This document shows positions 45,786-55,349 of a stretch of DNA of 64,000 nt, piece after piece. The DNA is taken from contig NZ_CP049244.1 in assembly GCF_011046245.1 (NCBI RefSeq), positions 186,001 to 250,000 on the forward strand. The letters are read 5' to 3'. The position numbers and the translations under genes are program-made. Under the pieces are notes generated by a model. The model searched no databases. It worked only from the letters and a program-made list of their open reading frames with translations, and was not told where the DNA came from. The stretch is from Allorhizobium pseudoryzae (GTDB taxonomy: Bacteria > Pseudomonadota > Alphaproteobacteria > Rhizobiales > Rhizobiaceae). The first letter of the stretch is position 1. Every line of letters starts with the position of its first letter.

Positions 45786-46508
45786 ATGAAGTCTCTCGAC
45801 GAACGGATCGAACAGGCGCTCATTGCCGGCGGCACGACGCTATCCGCCGACCCCTATCCCTGGCCCTTCGACGGCAATTGGGGGCCGCACAACACCGCGC
45901 TCGTTGTCATCGACATGCAGACGGATTTCTGCGCGCCGGGCGGTTATGTCGACAGCATGGGTTATGACATCTCCCTGACCCGCAAGCCGATCGAACCCAT
46001 CCAGGCCGTGCTCGCCGCCATGCGCGCCAAGGGTTATCCGATCATCCACACCCGAGAGGGCCACAAGCCGGATCTGTCCGATCTTCCCGCCAACAAGCGC
46101 TGGCGCTCGCAGCGCATCGGCGCCGGCATTGGCGACCAGGGGCCATGCGGGCGCATCCTCGTGCGCGGTGAACCGGGCTGGGAAATCATTCCGGAACTGC
46201 AGCCGGAACAGGGCGAGGCGATCATCGACAAACCCGGCAAGGGCACGTTTCTCGCCACCGATTTCGAACTCGTTCTGCAGATGAAGCACATCCGCAACAT
46301 CGTCTTTACCGGCGTGACGACCGATGTCTGCGTCCATACGACCATGCGCGATGCCAATGACCGCGGTTATGAATGCCTGCTGCTGGAAGATTGCTGTGCC
46401 GCGACGAAGGTCGAGAACCATTTGGCCGCGATCGACATGATCAAGATGCAGGGCGGCGTGTTCGGCGCCGTCTCCAACTCGGCTGACTTCATCAAGGCGC
46501 TACCCTGA
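45786..46508 (+). CDS. biuH: cysteine hydrolase, biuret hydrolase-like (isochorismatase family)
   Basis: 240 residues. The cysteine-hydrolase triad is D43 ('VVIDMQTDF'), K149 ('IIDKPGKG') and C182 ('TTDVCVHTT'). The spacing equals that I recall for rhizobial biuret hydrolase BiuH (D36, K142, C175), and long stretches such as '[18 protein letters not shown]' also look BiuH-like. BiuH converts biuret to allophanate and ammonia. It sits between the importer permeases and the ring-opening amidohydrolase, whose start overlaps its stop by 1 base. An assignment to ureidoacrylate or another ureide hydrolase is less likely but possible. Confidence 0.78.
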   Translation: MKSLDERIEQALIAGGTTLSADPYPWPFDGNWGPHNTALVVIDMQTDFCAPGGYVDSMGYDISLTRKPIEPIQAVLAAMRAKGYPIIHTREGHKPDLSDLPANKRWRSQRIGAGIGDQGPCGRILVRGEPGWEIIPELQPEQGEAIIDKPGKGTFLATDFELVLQMKHIRNIVFTGVTTDVCVHTTMRDANDRGYECLLLEDCCAATKVENHLAAIDMIKMQGGVFGAVSNSADFIKALP

Positions 46509-47584
46509 TGCGTGAAGCCAAGGTGCACCGCATACCGACCAAAGGACCCGACGATGTATCTGGCTTGGCATCGGCCATCGCCAGAGGCGCGATCGCGCCT
46601 GAAGGCATCGTCGCGATACTGGGCAAGACCGAAGGCAATGGATGCGTCAATGATTTCACCCGTGCCTTTGCCGTTCAGGCTCTGAAGGCCGAACTCTCAA
46701 ACCATCTGCCACGGGCTGCGGTGGACGACATCGCTTACGTGATGTCCGGTGGAACCGAGGGCGCCCTGTCGCCGCATATTCTGGTGCTGGAGCGCACGGC
46801 AGGCCCGGCGGACAACGATGGACCGTCGCTCGCGATCGGTCGGGCACTGACGGCGCCCCTTGCTCCGGAAGATCTGGGCCGTCTTGCCCAGGTGCGGCTG
46901 GTGGCGGACGGCGTGAGGACGGCGATGGCGGATGCCGGCATCGCCGAGATATCGGACGTGCATTTCGTCCAGATCAAATGTCCGCTTCTGACATCGGAGC
47001 GAATTCAGCGCGCTGAGGCGTCAGGCCATACGACAACAACGCGGGACACGCTGAAATCCATGGGGTTGTCGCGAGGTGCTTCTGCGCTCGGTGTCGCGGT
47101 TGCCTTGCGCGAACTTTCGCTGTCCGACATCGATGAGTCTCACATCGGGCGCGATATGTCGCTCTGGTCCTCGCGCGCCAGCACATCCGCCGGGGTCGAA
47201 CTGGAAAATCATGAAATCGTCGTCCTTGGCATGAGCCGGGACTGGAGCGGGCCGCTTATCGTGGATCATGCGGTGATGGCAGATGCCATCGACGTGGCGC
47301 CCGTGAAGGCAACGCTTGAGCGGCTCGGCCTCGGCAAGGACACATCGCTTGTTGCGCTGCTGGCCAAGGCGGAGCCCGGCACCAGCGGTCGCTTGCGCGG
47401 TTCCCGTCACACCATGCTGGATGACAGCGATATATCCGCCACCCGCCACGCTCGCGCCTTTGTGGGCGGTGTCTTGGCGGGTCTCGTGGGCAGCACGGAA
47501 ATCTTTGTCTCCGGAGGGGCCGAACATCAAGGCCCCGATGGCGGCGGACCTGTTGCCATCATTGCCAGACGAAACGGAGGATGA
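46508..47584 (+). CDS. ring-opening amidohydrolase (cyanuric acid hydrolase/barbiturase family)
   Basis: 358 residues, normal for the family, built of three similar domains. Each gives a Lys and a Ser: K40 ('ILGKTEGNG') with S80 ('MSGGTEG'), K157 ('VQIKCP') with S227 ('STSAGVE'), K287 ('LLAKAEP') with S335 ('VSGGAEHQG'). Known members open only cyanuric acid (giving carboxybiuret, then biuret) or barbiturate (giving ureidomalonate). The neighbouring biuret-hydrolase-like gene favours cyanuric acid. The fold exists in few bacteria and has no other common functions. Specificity cannot be settled by eye. Confidence 0.88.
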   Translation: MREAKVHRIPTKGPDDVSGLASAIARGAIAPEGIVAILGKTEGNGCVNDFTRAFAVQALKAELSNHLPRAAVDDIAYVMSGGTEGALSPHILVLERTAGPADNDGPSLAIGRALTAPLAPEDLGRLAQVRLVADGVRTAMADAGIAEISDVHFVQIKCPLLTSERIQRAEASGHTTTTRDTLKSMGLSRGASALGVAVALRELSLSDIDESHIGRDMSLWSSRASTSAGVELENHEIVVLGMSRDWSGPLIVDHAVMADAIDVAPVKATLERLGLGKDTSLVALLAKAEPGTSGRLRGSRHTMLDDSDISATRHARAFVGGVLAGLVGSTEIFVSGGAEHQGPDGGGPVAIIARRNGG

Positions 47585-47586
47585 TC

Positions 47587-49128
47587 ATGAGCGCACTTGC
47601 ATCCGACATGCCATTGCCGCGAAAGGCACCCTCGCTTTCCGCCATCGGCATGACGAAAACCTTCGGCAGCTTTACGGCTCTCGGCGATGTTTCGATCGAT
47701 GTCGCCGCCGGCTCCTTCCACGCCCTGCTCGGAGAAAACGGGGCGGGCAAATCCACCCTCGTCAAATGCATCATGGGCTTTTATTCCGCCGACAAGGGCC
47801 AGGTGATGCTGGATGGCCGCGAGGTGATCATCCGGTCGCCGCGCGACGCGCGCGCCAACGGCATCGGCATGGTCTACCAGCATTTCACGCTGGTGCCCTG
47901 CCTGACGGCGGCGGAAAACCTGGTGATCTCGCGCGCGGATACACCCTCGGTCATCAATTGGTCGAAGGAGCGCAAGCTGCTCGACAGCTTCATGAAAACC
48001 ATGCCCTTCCAGGTGCCGCTCGATACGCAGGTCGCGAGCCTCTCGGCCGGAGAGAAGCAGAAACTGGAGATCCTGAAACTTCTCTACCTCGACCAGCGCT
48101 TCATGATCCTCGACGAGCCGACCTCCGTGCTGACGCCGGGCGAAGCGGACGAGATGCTCGGCCTGCTGCACGGCATGTGCGACCGGGGCGAGATCACGGT
48201 ACTGATGATCTCCCACAAGTTCCGCGAGGTGAAAACCTTCTGCGACCGCTTCTCGGTCTTGCGGCGCGGAAGGCTGACCGGCGAAGGCGACGCGAAGTCG
48301 GCGCCTGTCGACGAGATGAGCCGGATGATGATCGGTGATACGGAAGTGCGCGAACGGGCGGCGCGGACCGAGCAGGTAGGACGCAAGGACGTGCTGGAAC
48401 TCGCCGGCCTCTGCGCCGAGGACGATGCGGGGCTTCCCGCCATTCAGGGTGTGAACCTGAAGATCAAGGGTGGCGAGATCGTCGGCATCGCCGGTGTCTC
48501 CGGCAACGGGCAGAGCGCGCTCGTCGAGGTACTCGCCGGTCAGCGGCCCCTGACGGATGGCGAGATCACCATCCATGGCGAAACCTTCACGCCCAAGCGC
48601 GGCAATTTTGACCGCTTCAAGGTCTACGGCCTGCCGGAGGAGCCGCTGAAGAATGCCACCGTGCCGCGCATGAGCGTGGCGGAAAACATCGCCTTTCGCA
48701 CCTTCGACAAACCGCCGATCACCAGTCTTGGCTGGTGGATGTCCAAGGGACCGATGCGTAGCCAGGCAGAGGAACTGATCGCCCGCTACCGGGTGAAGAC
48801 CACCTCCCCCGATGCGCCGATCGAAACGCTCTCCGGCGGCAATGTGCAGCGGGCGGTGCTGGCCCGCGAACTCTCCGGCGATGTCGATGTGCTGATCGTT
48901 GCCAATCCCTGCTTCGGGCTCGATTTCGCCTCCGTTGCCGATATCCGCAGCCAGATCATGGAGGCGCGCAACCGCGGCGCGGCCGTGCTGCTCGTTTCGG
49001 AAGACCTCGACGAGATCCTCGAACTCGCGGACCGCGTGGCGGTCATGTCCGGCGGCACGATTTCCTATGTGGCGCCGATCGAAGAAACCGACCGCAACAC
49101 CATCGGCCAGCACATGGCCGGCCATTGA
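47587..49128 (+). CDS. ABC importer ATPase with two nucleotide-binding domains (RbsA/YufO type)
   Basis: 513 residues from the ATG at 47587, with GGAGG 6 bases upstream; the ATG at 47581 sits directly on that ribosome site. The N-terminal domain has Walker A '[12 protein letters not shown]' and signature '[12 protein letters not shown]'. In the C-terminal domain the Walker A is altered to '[12 protein letters not shown]' and the signature is '[15 protein letters not shown]', as usual for YufO/RbsA-type proteins. Its Walker B reads '[12 protein letters not shown]', without the usual D-E pair. It drives the importer encoded at 42513-45776. Confidence 0.9.
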   Translation: MSALASDMPLPRKAPSLSAIGMTKTFGSFTALGDVSIDVAAGSFHALLGENGAGKSTLVKCIMGFYSADKGQVMLDGREVIIRSPRDARANGIGMVYQHFTLVPCLTAAENLVISRADTPSVINWSKERKLLDSFMKTMPFQVPLDTQVASLSAGEKQKLEILKLLYLDQRFMILDEPTSVLTPGEADEMLGLLHGMCDRGEITVLMISHKFREVKTFCDRFSVLRRGRLTGEGDAKSAPVDEMSRMMIGDTEVRERAARTEQVGRKDVLELAGLCAEDDAGLPAIQGVNLKIKGGEIVGIAGVSGNGQSALVEVLAGQRPLTDGEITIHGETFTPKRGNFDRFKVYGLPEEPLKNATVPRMSVAENIAFRTFDKPPITSLGWWMSKGPMRSQAEELIARYRVKTTSPDAPIETLSGGNVQRAVLARELSGDVDVLIVANPCFGLDFASVADIRSQIMEARNRGAAVLLVSEDLDEILELADRVAVMSGGTISYVAPIEETDRNTIGQHMAGH

Positions 49129-49141
49129 GGTGGATGAGCCC

Positions 49142-49825
49142 ATGACCTTTCCCGTTCCTGCCCGCCCCTACCCTTTCCCCTTCGCGCCCGGCCGCACGGC
49201 GCTCGTCGTCATCGACATGCAGCGCGACTTCATCGAGAAGGGCGGTTTCGGCGACAGCCTCGGCAATGACGTGACGCGGCTGGAGGCGATCATCCCGACG
49301 ACCGCAAAACTCATCGAGCTTTTCCGCCGCAAGAAATGGCCGGTGGTGCATACCCGCGAGGCGCATCTGCCGGATCTCTCCGATTGCCCGCCCTCGAAGA
49401 TCCGCCGCGGCGACGCGCCGCTGAAGATTGGAGAGAAAGGCGCGATGGGCAGGCTTCTGGTGCGGGGAGAACCGGGCAACCAGATCGTCGAGGCGCTGAA
49501 GCCGATCATGGGCGAAATCGTCATCGACAAACCCGGCAAGGGCATGTTCTGGAACACCGACATCCAGTCGATCCTCGACAACAAGGGTGTCACGCATCTG
49601 GTGTTTGCCGGCGTGACGACAGAAGTCTGCGTACAGACCTCCATGCGTGAGGCCAATGACCGCGGTTACGAATGCCTGCTGGTGGAGGATGCCACCGAAA
49701 GCTATTTCCCGGACTTCAAACGCATGGCGATCGAAATGATCGTCGCTCAGGGCGGCATCGTCGGCTGGGCGACGCCCTTTGCCGAACTGGACGCCGCTGT
49801 GACGCGGGAGATGGCGCATGCCTGA
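49142..49825 (+). CDS. second cysteine hydrolase (isochorismatase family)
   Basis: 227 residues from the ATG at 49142. Triad D25 ('VVIDMQRDF'), K130 ('VIDKPGKG'), C163 ('TTEVCVQTS'). It is related to but clearly distinct from the biuret-hydrolase-like protein at 45786, lacking its N-terminal extension and 'ANKRWRSQR' region. It probably hydrolyses another C-N bond of the same pathway, for example a ureido acid. Its end overlaps the next gene by 8 bases. Confidence 0.85.
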   Translation: MTFPVPARPYPFPFAPGRTALVVIDMQRDFIEKGGFGDSLGNDVTRLEAIIPTTAKLIELFRRKKWPVVHTREAHLPDLSDCPPSKIRRGDAPLKIGEKGAMGRLLVRGEPGNQIVEALKPIMGEIVIDKPGKGMFWNTDIQSILDNKGVTHLVFAGVTTEVCVQTSMREANDRGYECLLVEDATESYFPDFKRMAIEMIVAQGGIVGWATPFAELDAAVTREMAHA

Positions 49826-50606
49826 GAGAGAAGAGGCGCAGAGAGGTCGCTGGGCGGGCCGCAATACGGACAAGGATGCGGTGCGCAACCGGATCTGGGC
49901 TGCGCTGGAAGAGACCGGGGTTGCCGTCGGTCCTGCCTGGAGCATGATCCCGAACTTCGTCGGCGCCGACGTCGCGGCCTGGCGGCTGGCCCAAACCGAG
50001 GCCTGGAAACGGGCCTGCACGGTCAAGACAAACCCGGACGCGCCGCAGATCCCGATCCGGCTGCGGGCACTCTACGAAGGCAAGACGGTCTATGCGCCGG
50101 TGCCTTACCTCACCAAGGAATTTCCCTATCTCAGGCTTGATCCCAAAAAGCTCATCGAAAAGGGCGTTTCCTTTGAGCTTGCCGCGGTGGCCGAGGGTTT
50201 TCTCGACCATGGCGAGCGTATCGGTTTCGAGGATGTCGAGCCGCTGGATTTCTGCGTGGTCGGTTCGGTCGCGGTGTCGCGCGCCGGCGGGCGTACCGGC
50301 AAGGGTGCGGGCTTTGCCGACCTCGAAACGGCGATCTTCCGCGAACTCGGCATCATCACCGACGACACACCGCTGGTGACGACCGTGCATTCCGTGCAGC
50401 TGGTCGAGGACCATGCGGTGGTGATCGAACCGCATGACAGCCCGCTCGACATGGTCGCGACCGAGAGCGAACTGATCATCACCGGCAATCGCCAAACACG
50501 CCCTGCCGGTGTCGATTGGGACCGTGTGCGGCAGGACCAGTTCGAGACCATTCCCTTCCTGACCGAGTTGAAGAACCGCATGCTGACGCGCAGAAAGAGT
50601 GCCTGA
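49818..50606 (+). CDS. 5-formyltetrahydrofolate cyclo-ligase-like protein
   Basis: 262 residues. The C-terminal half carries the cyclo-ligase nucleotide loop '[14 protein letters not shown]', close to the G-R-x-G-x-G-x-G-[YF]-x-D pattern, and '[13 protein letters not shown]'. It is longer than housekeeping cyclo-ligases (about 190 residues), with an N-terminal extension '[15 protein letters not shown]'. Its place inside a ring-degradation operon suggests it has been recruited for another ATP-dependent or amide-handling step. Function not known. It overlaps the next start by 1 base. Confidence 0.72.
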   Translation: MPEREEAQRGRWAGRNTDKDAVRNRIWAALEETGVAVGPAWSMIPNFVGADVAAWRLAQTEAWKRACTVKTNPDAPQIPIRLRALYEGKTVYAPVPYLTKEFPYLRLDPKKLIEKGVSFELAAVAEGFLDHGERIGFEDVEPLDFCVVGSVAVSRAGGRTGKGAGFADLETAIFRELGIITDDTPLVTTVHSVQLVEDHAVVIEPHDSPLDMVATESELIITGNRQTRPAGVDWDRVRQDQFETIPFLTELKNRMLTRRKSA

Positions 50607-50995
50607 TGGAGATCAATCATCCTGAAACACAGGCAGAGGTGGAGGCCATCTTTGCCGCCTATGAAACTGCCCTGCTCGCCAATGACAATGCCACACTGCT
50701 TTCCATGTTTCTCGACAATGCCGTGACCGTCCGTTACGGGGTGAACGAGGTGCAGCACGGTTTTGGCGAGATCACGGCCTTTCGCAAAAGTCAGGAACCG
50801 TTTACCCGTCGGCTGGAAAAGACGGTGATAACCACCTATGGCCGCGATTTCGCGACCGCCTCGACGCTCTTTCTGCGGCCGGACCTGCCCGGAGAGATCG
50901 GCCGGCAGATGCAGACCTGGGTGAGGACGGACGATGGCTGGAAAGTGGCCGCCGCGCATGTGAGCATGATGCCCGACCCGGCTCACCAGACGTAA
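50606..50995 (+). CDS. DUF3225, AtzH/HpxZ-like protein (NTF2-like fold)
   Basis: 129 residues, ATG overlapping the previous stop (TGATG). A small NTF2-like cone protein: 'VEAIFAAYETALLANDNATLLSMF' and 'VRYGVNEVQHGFGEITAFR' are family features of HpxZ (oxalurate pathway) and AtzH (cyanuric acid pathway). In those pathways it acts beside an amidase of the AtzE/HpxY type. Here the nearby amidase is the allophanate-hydrolase-like 51672 product. Confidence 0.82.
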   Translation: MEINHPETQAEVEAIFAAYETALLANDNATLLSMFLDNAVTVRYGVNEVQHGFGEITAFRKSQEPFTRRLEKTVITTYGRDFATASTLFLRPDLPGEIGRQMQTWVRTDDGWKVAAAHVSMMPDPAHQT

Positions 50996-51024
50996 CAGGG
51001 TCAGACAAGGAAGACAGGTTTCGC

Positions 51025-51675
51025 GTGCTGAAGAAGACCCCTCGGACATCGACGGAAGACATCCGCCGCCAATTGGCCGACCGGATCATCAGCAGCGAAC
51101 TGGCGCCCGGCACCGTGCTGGACGAAACGCAGCTGGCGGCCGAATTCACCGTGTCCCGCACTCCGGTCCGCGAGGCGCTCAAGCAGCTCGCCGCGAGCGG
51201 GCTCGTCGATCAGCGACCGCATGCAAGGACCGTCGTTGCCAAGCCGGACGAGAACAAGCTGGCCGGCATGTTCGAGCTGATGGGTCATCTGGAGGCACTT
51301 TGCGCTGGCGCGAGTGCGCTGCGCATGGCGGCAGTTGAGCGCGACCAACTCGACACGCTGCATGGTGAGATGGCGGCCATCGTCTCCGCCGGTGACCGGC
51401 AGGCCTATATCCAGGCGAACGAGCGTTTCCACGGCGCCATCTATCGCGGCAGCCACAATCCCTACCTGGAGGAGATCACGCTTTCGACCCGCCAGCGCCT
51501 GCAACCGTTCCGGCGGGCGCAGTTTTACACGCTTGGCCGCCTGGCCAGATCGCATGCCGAACACGGGCTGATCCTGGAAGCGATCCTGCGCGGCAACCAG
51601 ATGGAAGCCGAGCGGACGATGCATGCGCATATCACGCTGGTGGAGAACGCCTATCACCGGCTGGTCGGCGGCTAA
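51025..51675 (+). CDS. GntR-family regulator, FCD domain
   Basis: 216 residues from a GTG at 51025. N-terminal winged helix ('ADRIISSELAPGTVLDETQLAAEFTVSRTPVREALKQL') and an all-helical FCD ligand-binding domain (about 80-216; metal-binding D/H residues include 'ERFHGAIY' and 'HAHITLV'). It is the last gene of the importer/enzyme operon and overlaps the convergent amidase gene by 4 bases. It probably represses the cluster until the substrate or a product binds. Confidence 0.9.
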   Translation: MLKKTPRTSTEDIRRQLADRIISSELAPGTVLDETQLAAEFTVSRTPVREALKQLAASGLVDQRPHARTVVAKPDENKLAGMFELMGHLEALCAGASALRMAAVERDQLDTLHGEMAAIVSAGDRQAYIQANERFHGAIYRGSHNPYLEEITLSTRQRLQPFRRAQFYTLGRLARSHAEHGLILEAILRGNQMEAERTMHAHITLVENAYHRLVGG

Positions 51676-52991
51676 CGGGCGGGGCGGTTCTCCACCCGCA
51701 GCGCAAGAGAAGCCAGCAAGCCGTCACTGTCCGCCGGACCGATGAAAGTGACGCTCGACGGCAGGCCATCGCTGCGAATCCCGACAGGCAGGGTAATGGC
51801 GGCGAGGTCCAGAAGATTGACGAAATTCGTATAGGTCCCGAGATTGGCGTTATAGGCGATCGGCTCCTCGGCGATTTCCGAAATGCGATAGAAACGGGGA
51901 ACCGTGGGAACAGCGAGACAATCGAGCGCCTGCAGCACCGGCTCCAGCTGGCGCTTCAGTGCCTTCAGCCGATACATCGATTCAAACGCCTCGACTGCGG
52001 TGATGTTTTTCGACGGTCCGATAACGCTGAAAGTGACGGGCAGAAGAGCGGACGGATTGCTTTCGATGAAGGACCGGATGGCGGCATAGCGTTCGGCAAC
52101 CCAGGGCCCCTCGTAGAGGAGACGCGCGACCGCGTGCAAAGGCTCGAAATCGACCTCGACCACAGCAAAGCCCAGGGACTGCAGCGTTTCCAGATCGGCG
52201 GAAAAGGCAGCTTCCGCTGCATCATCACCGAAGAACATGCGTTGTGAGGCTGGCGGCACCCCCACCTTCGGCTGTCGTTTCGGCTCTTCCAGAACCGGCC
52301 GTGGCACATTGCGGGAAAACGGATCCTCCGCATCATAGGCGGCAATGACCTGCAGCACCCGAAACGCGGTTTCCACATCGCGCGAAAAGATAGAAACCGT
52401 ATCGAGCGTGCGGCAGGCCGGCACCACGCCCGTGGAGGAAATCAGCCCGAGAGATGGTTTCAGCCCCACGATGCCGTTCATACCGGCGGGAATTCGGCCG
52501 GACCCGGCGGTATCGGTGCCGAGCGAAAAATCGACGAAACCTCTCGCCACCGCCACGGCAGACCCGGAACTCGATCCGCCCGGAATGAGGTCGGACCGCA
52601 GGGCATTGGGTGCGATCCCGAAGGGGGAGCGCACCCCCACGAGGCCGGTCGCGAATTGATCCATATTGGTCTTTCCGACCAGGATCGCGCCCGCCTGTTC
52701 CAGACGCTGCACGACGGTGGCGCTCCTGTCCGGCATATAGGCAAAGGTGGGACAGGCCGCTGTTGTCGGAATTCCGGCAACGTCGATGTTGTCCTTGACG
52801 GCAAAGAGCAACCCGAAGAGCGGCTTGCGATCTCCCTCGCCACTCTCCATCCGCTCGGCTTCGGCAAGCGCCAGTTCGCGTCGCTTCAGTGCGGTAAAGA
52901 CCGAGCGGCTTCTCAGATTCTCCAGTTGGGCGATGGTGTCTTTGGGAAATGCTTGGCGAACAAAACTCTCGGATCGAACGGCAGATGGCAT
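51672..52991 (-). CDS. amidase, allophanate hydrolase-like, lacking the C-terminal domain
   Basis: 439 residues. Amidase-signature triad K66, S140, S164 with exactly the spacing seen in the full AtzF at 26988 (K77, S151, S175). Long similarity is visible ('AVKDNIDVAGIPTTAACP', 'GTDTAGSGRIPAG', 'GPWVAERYAAI'). The ~140-residue AtzF C-terminal domain is absent. It may be an allophanate hydrolase of short type or act on a related N-carboxy or ureido acid from the adjacent operon. It is transcribed toward that operon and overlaps its regulator gene by 4 bases. Confidence 0.85.
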   Translation of the reverse strand: MPSAVRSESFVRQAFPKDTIAQLENLRSRSVFTALKRRELALAEAERMESGEGDRKPLFGLLFAVKDNIDVAGIPTTAACPTFAYMPDRSATVVQRLEQAGAILVGKTNMDQFATGLVGVRSPFGIAPNALRSDLIPGGSSSGSAVAVARGFVDFSLGTDTAGSGRIPAGMNGIVGLKPSLGLISSTGVVPACRTLDTVSIFSRDVETAFRVLQVIAAYDAEDPFSRNVPRPVLEEPKRQPKVGVPPASQRMFFGDDAAEAAFSADLETLQSLGFAVVEVDFEPLHAVARLLYEGPWVAERYAAIRSFIESNPSALLPVTFSVIGPSKNITAVEAFESMYRLKALKRQLEPVLQALDCLAVPTVPRFYRISEIAEEPIAYNANLGTYTNFVNLLDLAAITLPVGIRSDGLPSSVTFIGPADSDGLLASLALRVENRPAR

Positions 52992-53091
52992 GGAGGGAGC
53001 CCGCGCGGAGGAGATGAGATCTATTTTACATCCCTAAGATAGAGGCCTCTTGAAGAAGGAACAGACCCACCACGACAAAAGTCGAACACCT

Positions 53092-54069
53092 TCACGCGCC
53101 GAACCGTGCGAGCGCATCGACAAAGACAGCCGGATCGACATTGCCGCCGGAGCATACCGCCACGACTGCATCGCCTTCAATCTCGTCCCGCCGAAACAGA
53201 GCGGCGGCAAGTGCGACGGCGCCGCCCGGCTCCACGACGATCTTCAACCGCGTGAAGGCGAGAACCATTGCCTGCAACGCCTCCTCGTCCGACACGACGA
53301 GACCCGACCCGCAGAGCCTTTGATTGATGGGAAAGGTGATCCGGCCAGGCTCCGGCGTTACAATCGCATCACAGATCGAGCCGCCCATGGCGGCATTGCG
53401 TTCGATCCGGCCGCTGGCGAGCGAGCGGGCGGTATCGTCAAACCCTGCCGGCTCTGCCGGGCGCACCCGAAGGCCCGGCGCCTTTGCCTCGAGCGCCAGC
53501 GCAACGCCCGCCGTCAGGCCGCCTCCGCCGCAGCAGACGAGGACATCGGCCTCGGCCACTCCTTCGGCCTTCGCTTGCTCAGCAATCTCCAGACCCACCG
53601 TCCCCTGCCCGGCAATCACCTGCGGTTCGTCGAAAGGCTTGATCAGCGTCAGGCCACGGCGGGTCGCCAGATCCGCACCGAGAGCATCCCGGTCCTCGGT
53701 CAGACGGTCGTAGAGCACGACCTCCGCGCCGTAGGCCCTGGTGTTCTCGATCTTCAGCCGCGGCGCGTCGGAAGGCATGATGATCACGGCCGATGTGCCG
53801 TGCAGTTGTGCGGCAAGCGCAACGCCCTGCGCGTGATTGCCGGAGGAAAAGGCAAGCACACCGCGCCTGCGCACATCCGGCTCAAGCGCGGAGACCGCCG
53901 ACCACGCACCGCGAAACTTGAAGGAGCCCGTCTTCTGCAGGCACTCCGGCTTGACGAACAGGCGACGGCCGGCCATCGCGTCCAGAAAGGGTGAGGACAG
54001 CAAGGGCGTGTAGACGGCCCGCGTGCCAATGCGCCGGCGCGCTGCTTCTATCATCGAAATGTCGGTCAT
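53092..54069 (-). CDS. threonine/serine dehydratase (PLP, fold type II)
   Basis: 325 residues. PLP lysine K51 in 'GSFKFRGA', 'SSGNHAQGVA' (phosphate and ring contacts), 'CCGGGGLTAG' glycine loop. No C-terminal ACT domains, so it is the catabolic, non-allosteric type that deaminates L-threonine/L-serine, or a hydroxy-aspartate/serine racemase relative. It lies 100 bp upstream of the amidase on the same strand and may be co-transcribed with it. Confidence 0.88.
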   Translation of the reverse strand: MTDISMIEAARRRIGTRAVYTPLLSSPFLDAMAGRRLFVKPECLQKTGSFKFRGAWSAVSALEPDVRRRGVLAFSSGNHAQGVALAAQLHGTSAVIIMPSDAPRLKIENTRAYGAEVVLYDRLTEDRDALGADLATRRGLTLIKPFDEPQVIAGQGTVGLEIAEQAKAEGVAEADVLVCCGGGGLTAGVALALEAKAPGLRVRPAEPAGFDDTARSLASGRIERNAAMGGSICDAIVTPEPGRITFPINQRLCGSGLVVSDEEALQAMVLAFTRLKIVVEPGGAVALAAALFRRDEIEGDAVVAVCSGGNVDPAVFVDALARFGA

Positions 54070-54307
54070 GGGGAATCACTCACGGAGAACAGACGGGTTG
54101 GAGCCGCAGCCTACAACCCCGAACACAGGCCGCAAGTCCCATCAGAAATGGGAGGCAATGCCGCTGACATTGCCTCCCTGCCGCATCTCCCGGGAATGGG
54201 ACATGTTTGCGATCGGACATCTGATATATCTGGTACTCGAAACACTTATGACAGATGCCCGAAAAGGCAAGATGCAACCGTTGCAATTTTGACAGGCGCT
54301 GCGGGCC

Positions 54308-55249
54308 CTATGCGGTTGGCGCCCCGAAGACCGACCAGCCGGTTCTGTTGGCAAGCATTTCCAGCGCAAGGGAGCCCACCAGCGAATTGCCGTTCTTGTT
54401 CAGGCCCGGTGACCAGACAGCAACCGAAGCACGGCCGGGCGCGACGGCCAGAATGCCGCCACCGACTCCGCTCTTGCCGGGAAGGCCCACGTGATAGGCA
54501 AAGTCTCCGGAACCGTCATAATGACCGCAGGTCAGCATCAGCGCATTGATGCGCCGGGCACGCTGGCTGGAGACCACCGTGTGTCCCGTCAGCGGCGTGC
54601 GGCCGTTGCCGGCCAGAAACAGGCCGGCCCTTGCAAGCTGGGTGCAGCTCATCGCCAGCGCGCATTGATGGAAATAGACACCGAGCACATGATCCACAGG
54701 GTGCTGCAGCTTGCCGTAGGACTTCATGAAATTGGCGAGCGCCAGGTTGCGGAAGCCCGTCGCCGTTTCGGACTTGGCTACCTCCGGATCGATCGCAATC
54801 GCCGGATCATCCGCGAGATATTGGACGAAGCGGACGATCTCGCCGATCGCTTCGCGCGGTGTATGGCCGGACAGGACCAGATCGCTGATGACGATGGCGC
54901 CGGCATTGATGAAAGGGTTGCGGGGCTTGCCATGTTCATGTTCCAGCTGAACGATGGAATTGAACGCGGAGCCAGACGGTTCGCGTCCGACGCGGTTCCA
55001 GGTCGTCTCGCCGTGTTTGCCCAGCGCAAGCGTCAGGGTGAAGACCTTGGAAATGCTCTGGATCGAAAACGGCTCGTCACAATCTCCCGCCTTGTAGACC
55101 TGACCGTGGAGATCGACGATGGAGATGCCGAACTTGGTGGGGTCAACCTCCGCCAACTGGGGAATGTAGTCGGCCACCTTTCCTTCGCCGATCCGCGAAA
55201 GCAGAGCCTCGTGAATCTCCTCAACGACCGCCTGCAGGTCCATCGTCAT
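54308..55249 (-). CDS. glsA: glutaminase
   Basis: 313 residues. Serine-dependent beta-lactamase-like fold; active-site S65 and K68 in '[10 protein letters not shown]', followed by '[14 protein letters not shown]', 'NPFINAGAI' and 'GKSGVGGGI'. It hydrolyses glutamine to glutamate and ammonia. Length and motifs are standard for GlsA. A second ATG two codons in (55243) is an alternative start. Single gene, downstream of a MarR regulator on the same strand. Confidence 0.94.
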   Translation of the reverse strand: MTMDLQAVVEEIHEALLSRIGEGKVADYIPQLAEVDPTKFGISIVDLHGQVYKAGDCDEPFSIQSISKVFTLTLALGKHGETTWNRVGREPSGSAFNSIVQLEHEHGKPRNPFINAGAIVISDLVLSGHTPREAIGEIVRFVQYLADDPAIAIDPEVAKSETATGFRNLALANFMKSYGKLQHPVDHVLGVYFHQCALAMSCTQLARAGLFLAGNGRTPLTGHTVVSSQRARRINALMLTCGHYDGSGDFAYHVGLPGKSGVGGGILAVAPGRASVAVWSPGLNKNGNSLVGSLALEMLANRTGWSVFGAPTA

Positions 55250-55349
55250 TCGTTGTCTTCCCAGCCGTTGTCTTCAACCCTGTCGATCCTTCTCCCGCAT
55301 TGCGAAAGACTTCGCAAGATGGTGCGCGCGCAACACCGACCGTGGGTTC

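Noticed and set aside
47527..49143. 538-residue minus-strand open frame
   Set aside because: Antisense to the double-domain ABC ATPase, which has intact Walker and signature motifs.
53050..53994. 314-residue plus-strand open frame
   Set aside because: Antisense to the PLP-dependent dehydratase, with no domain resemblance.
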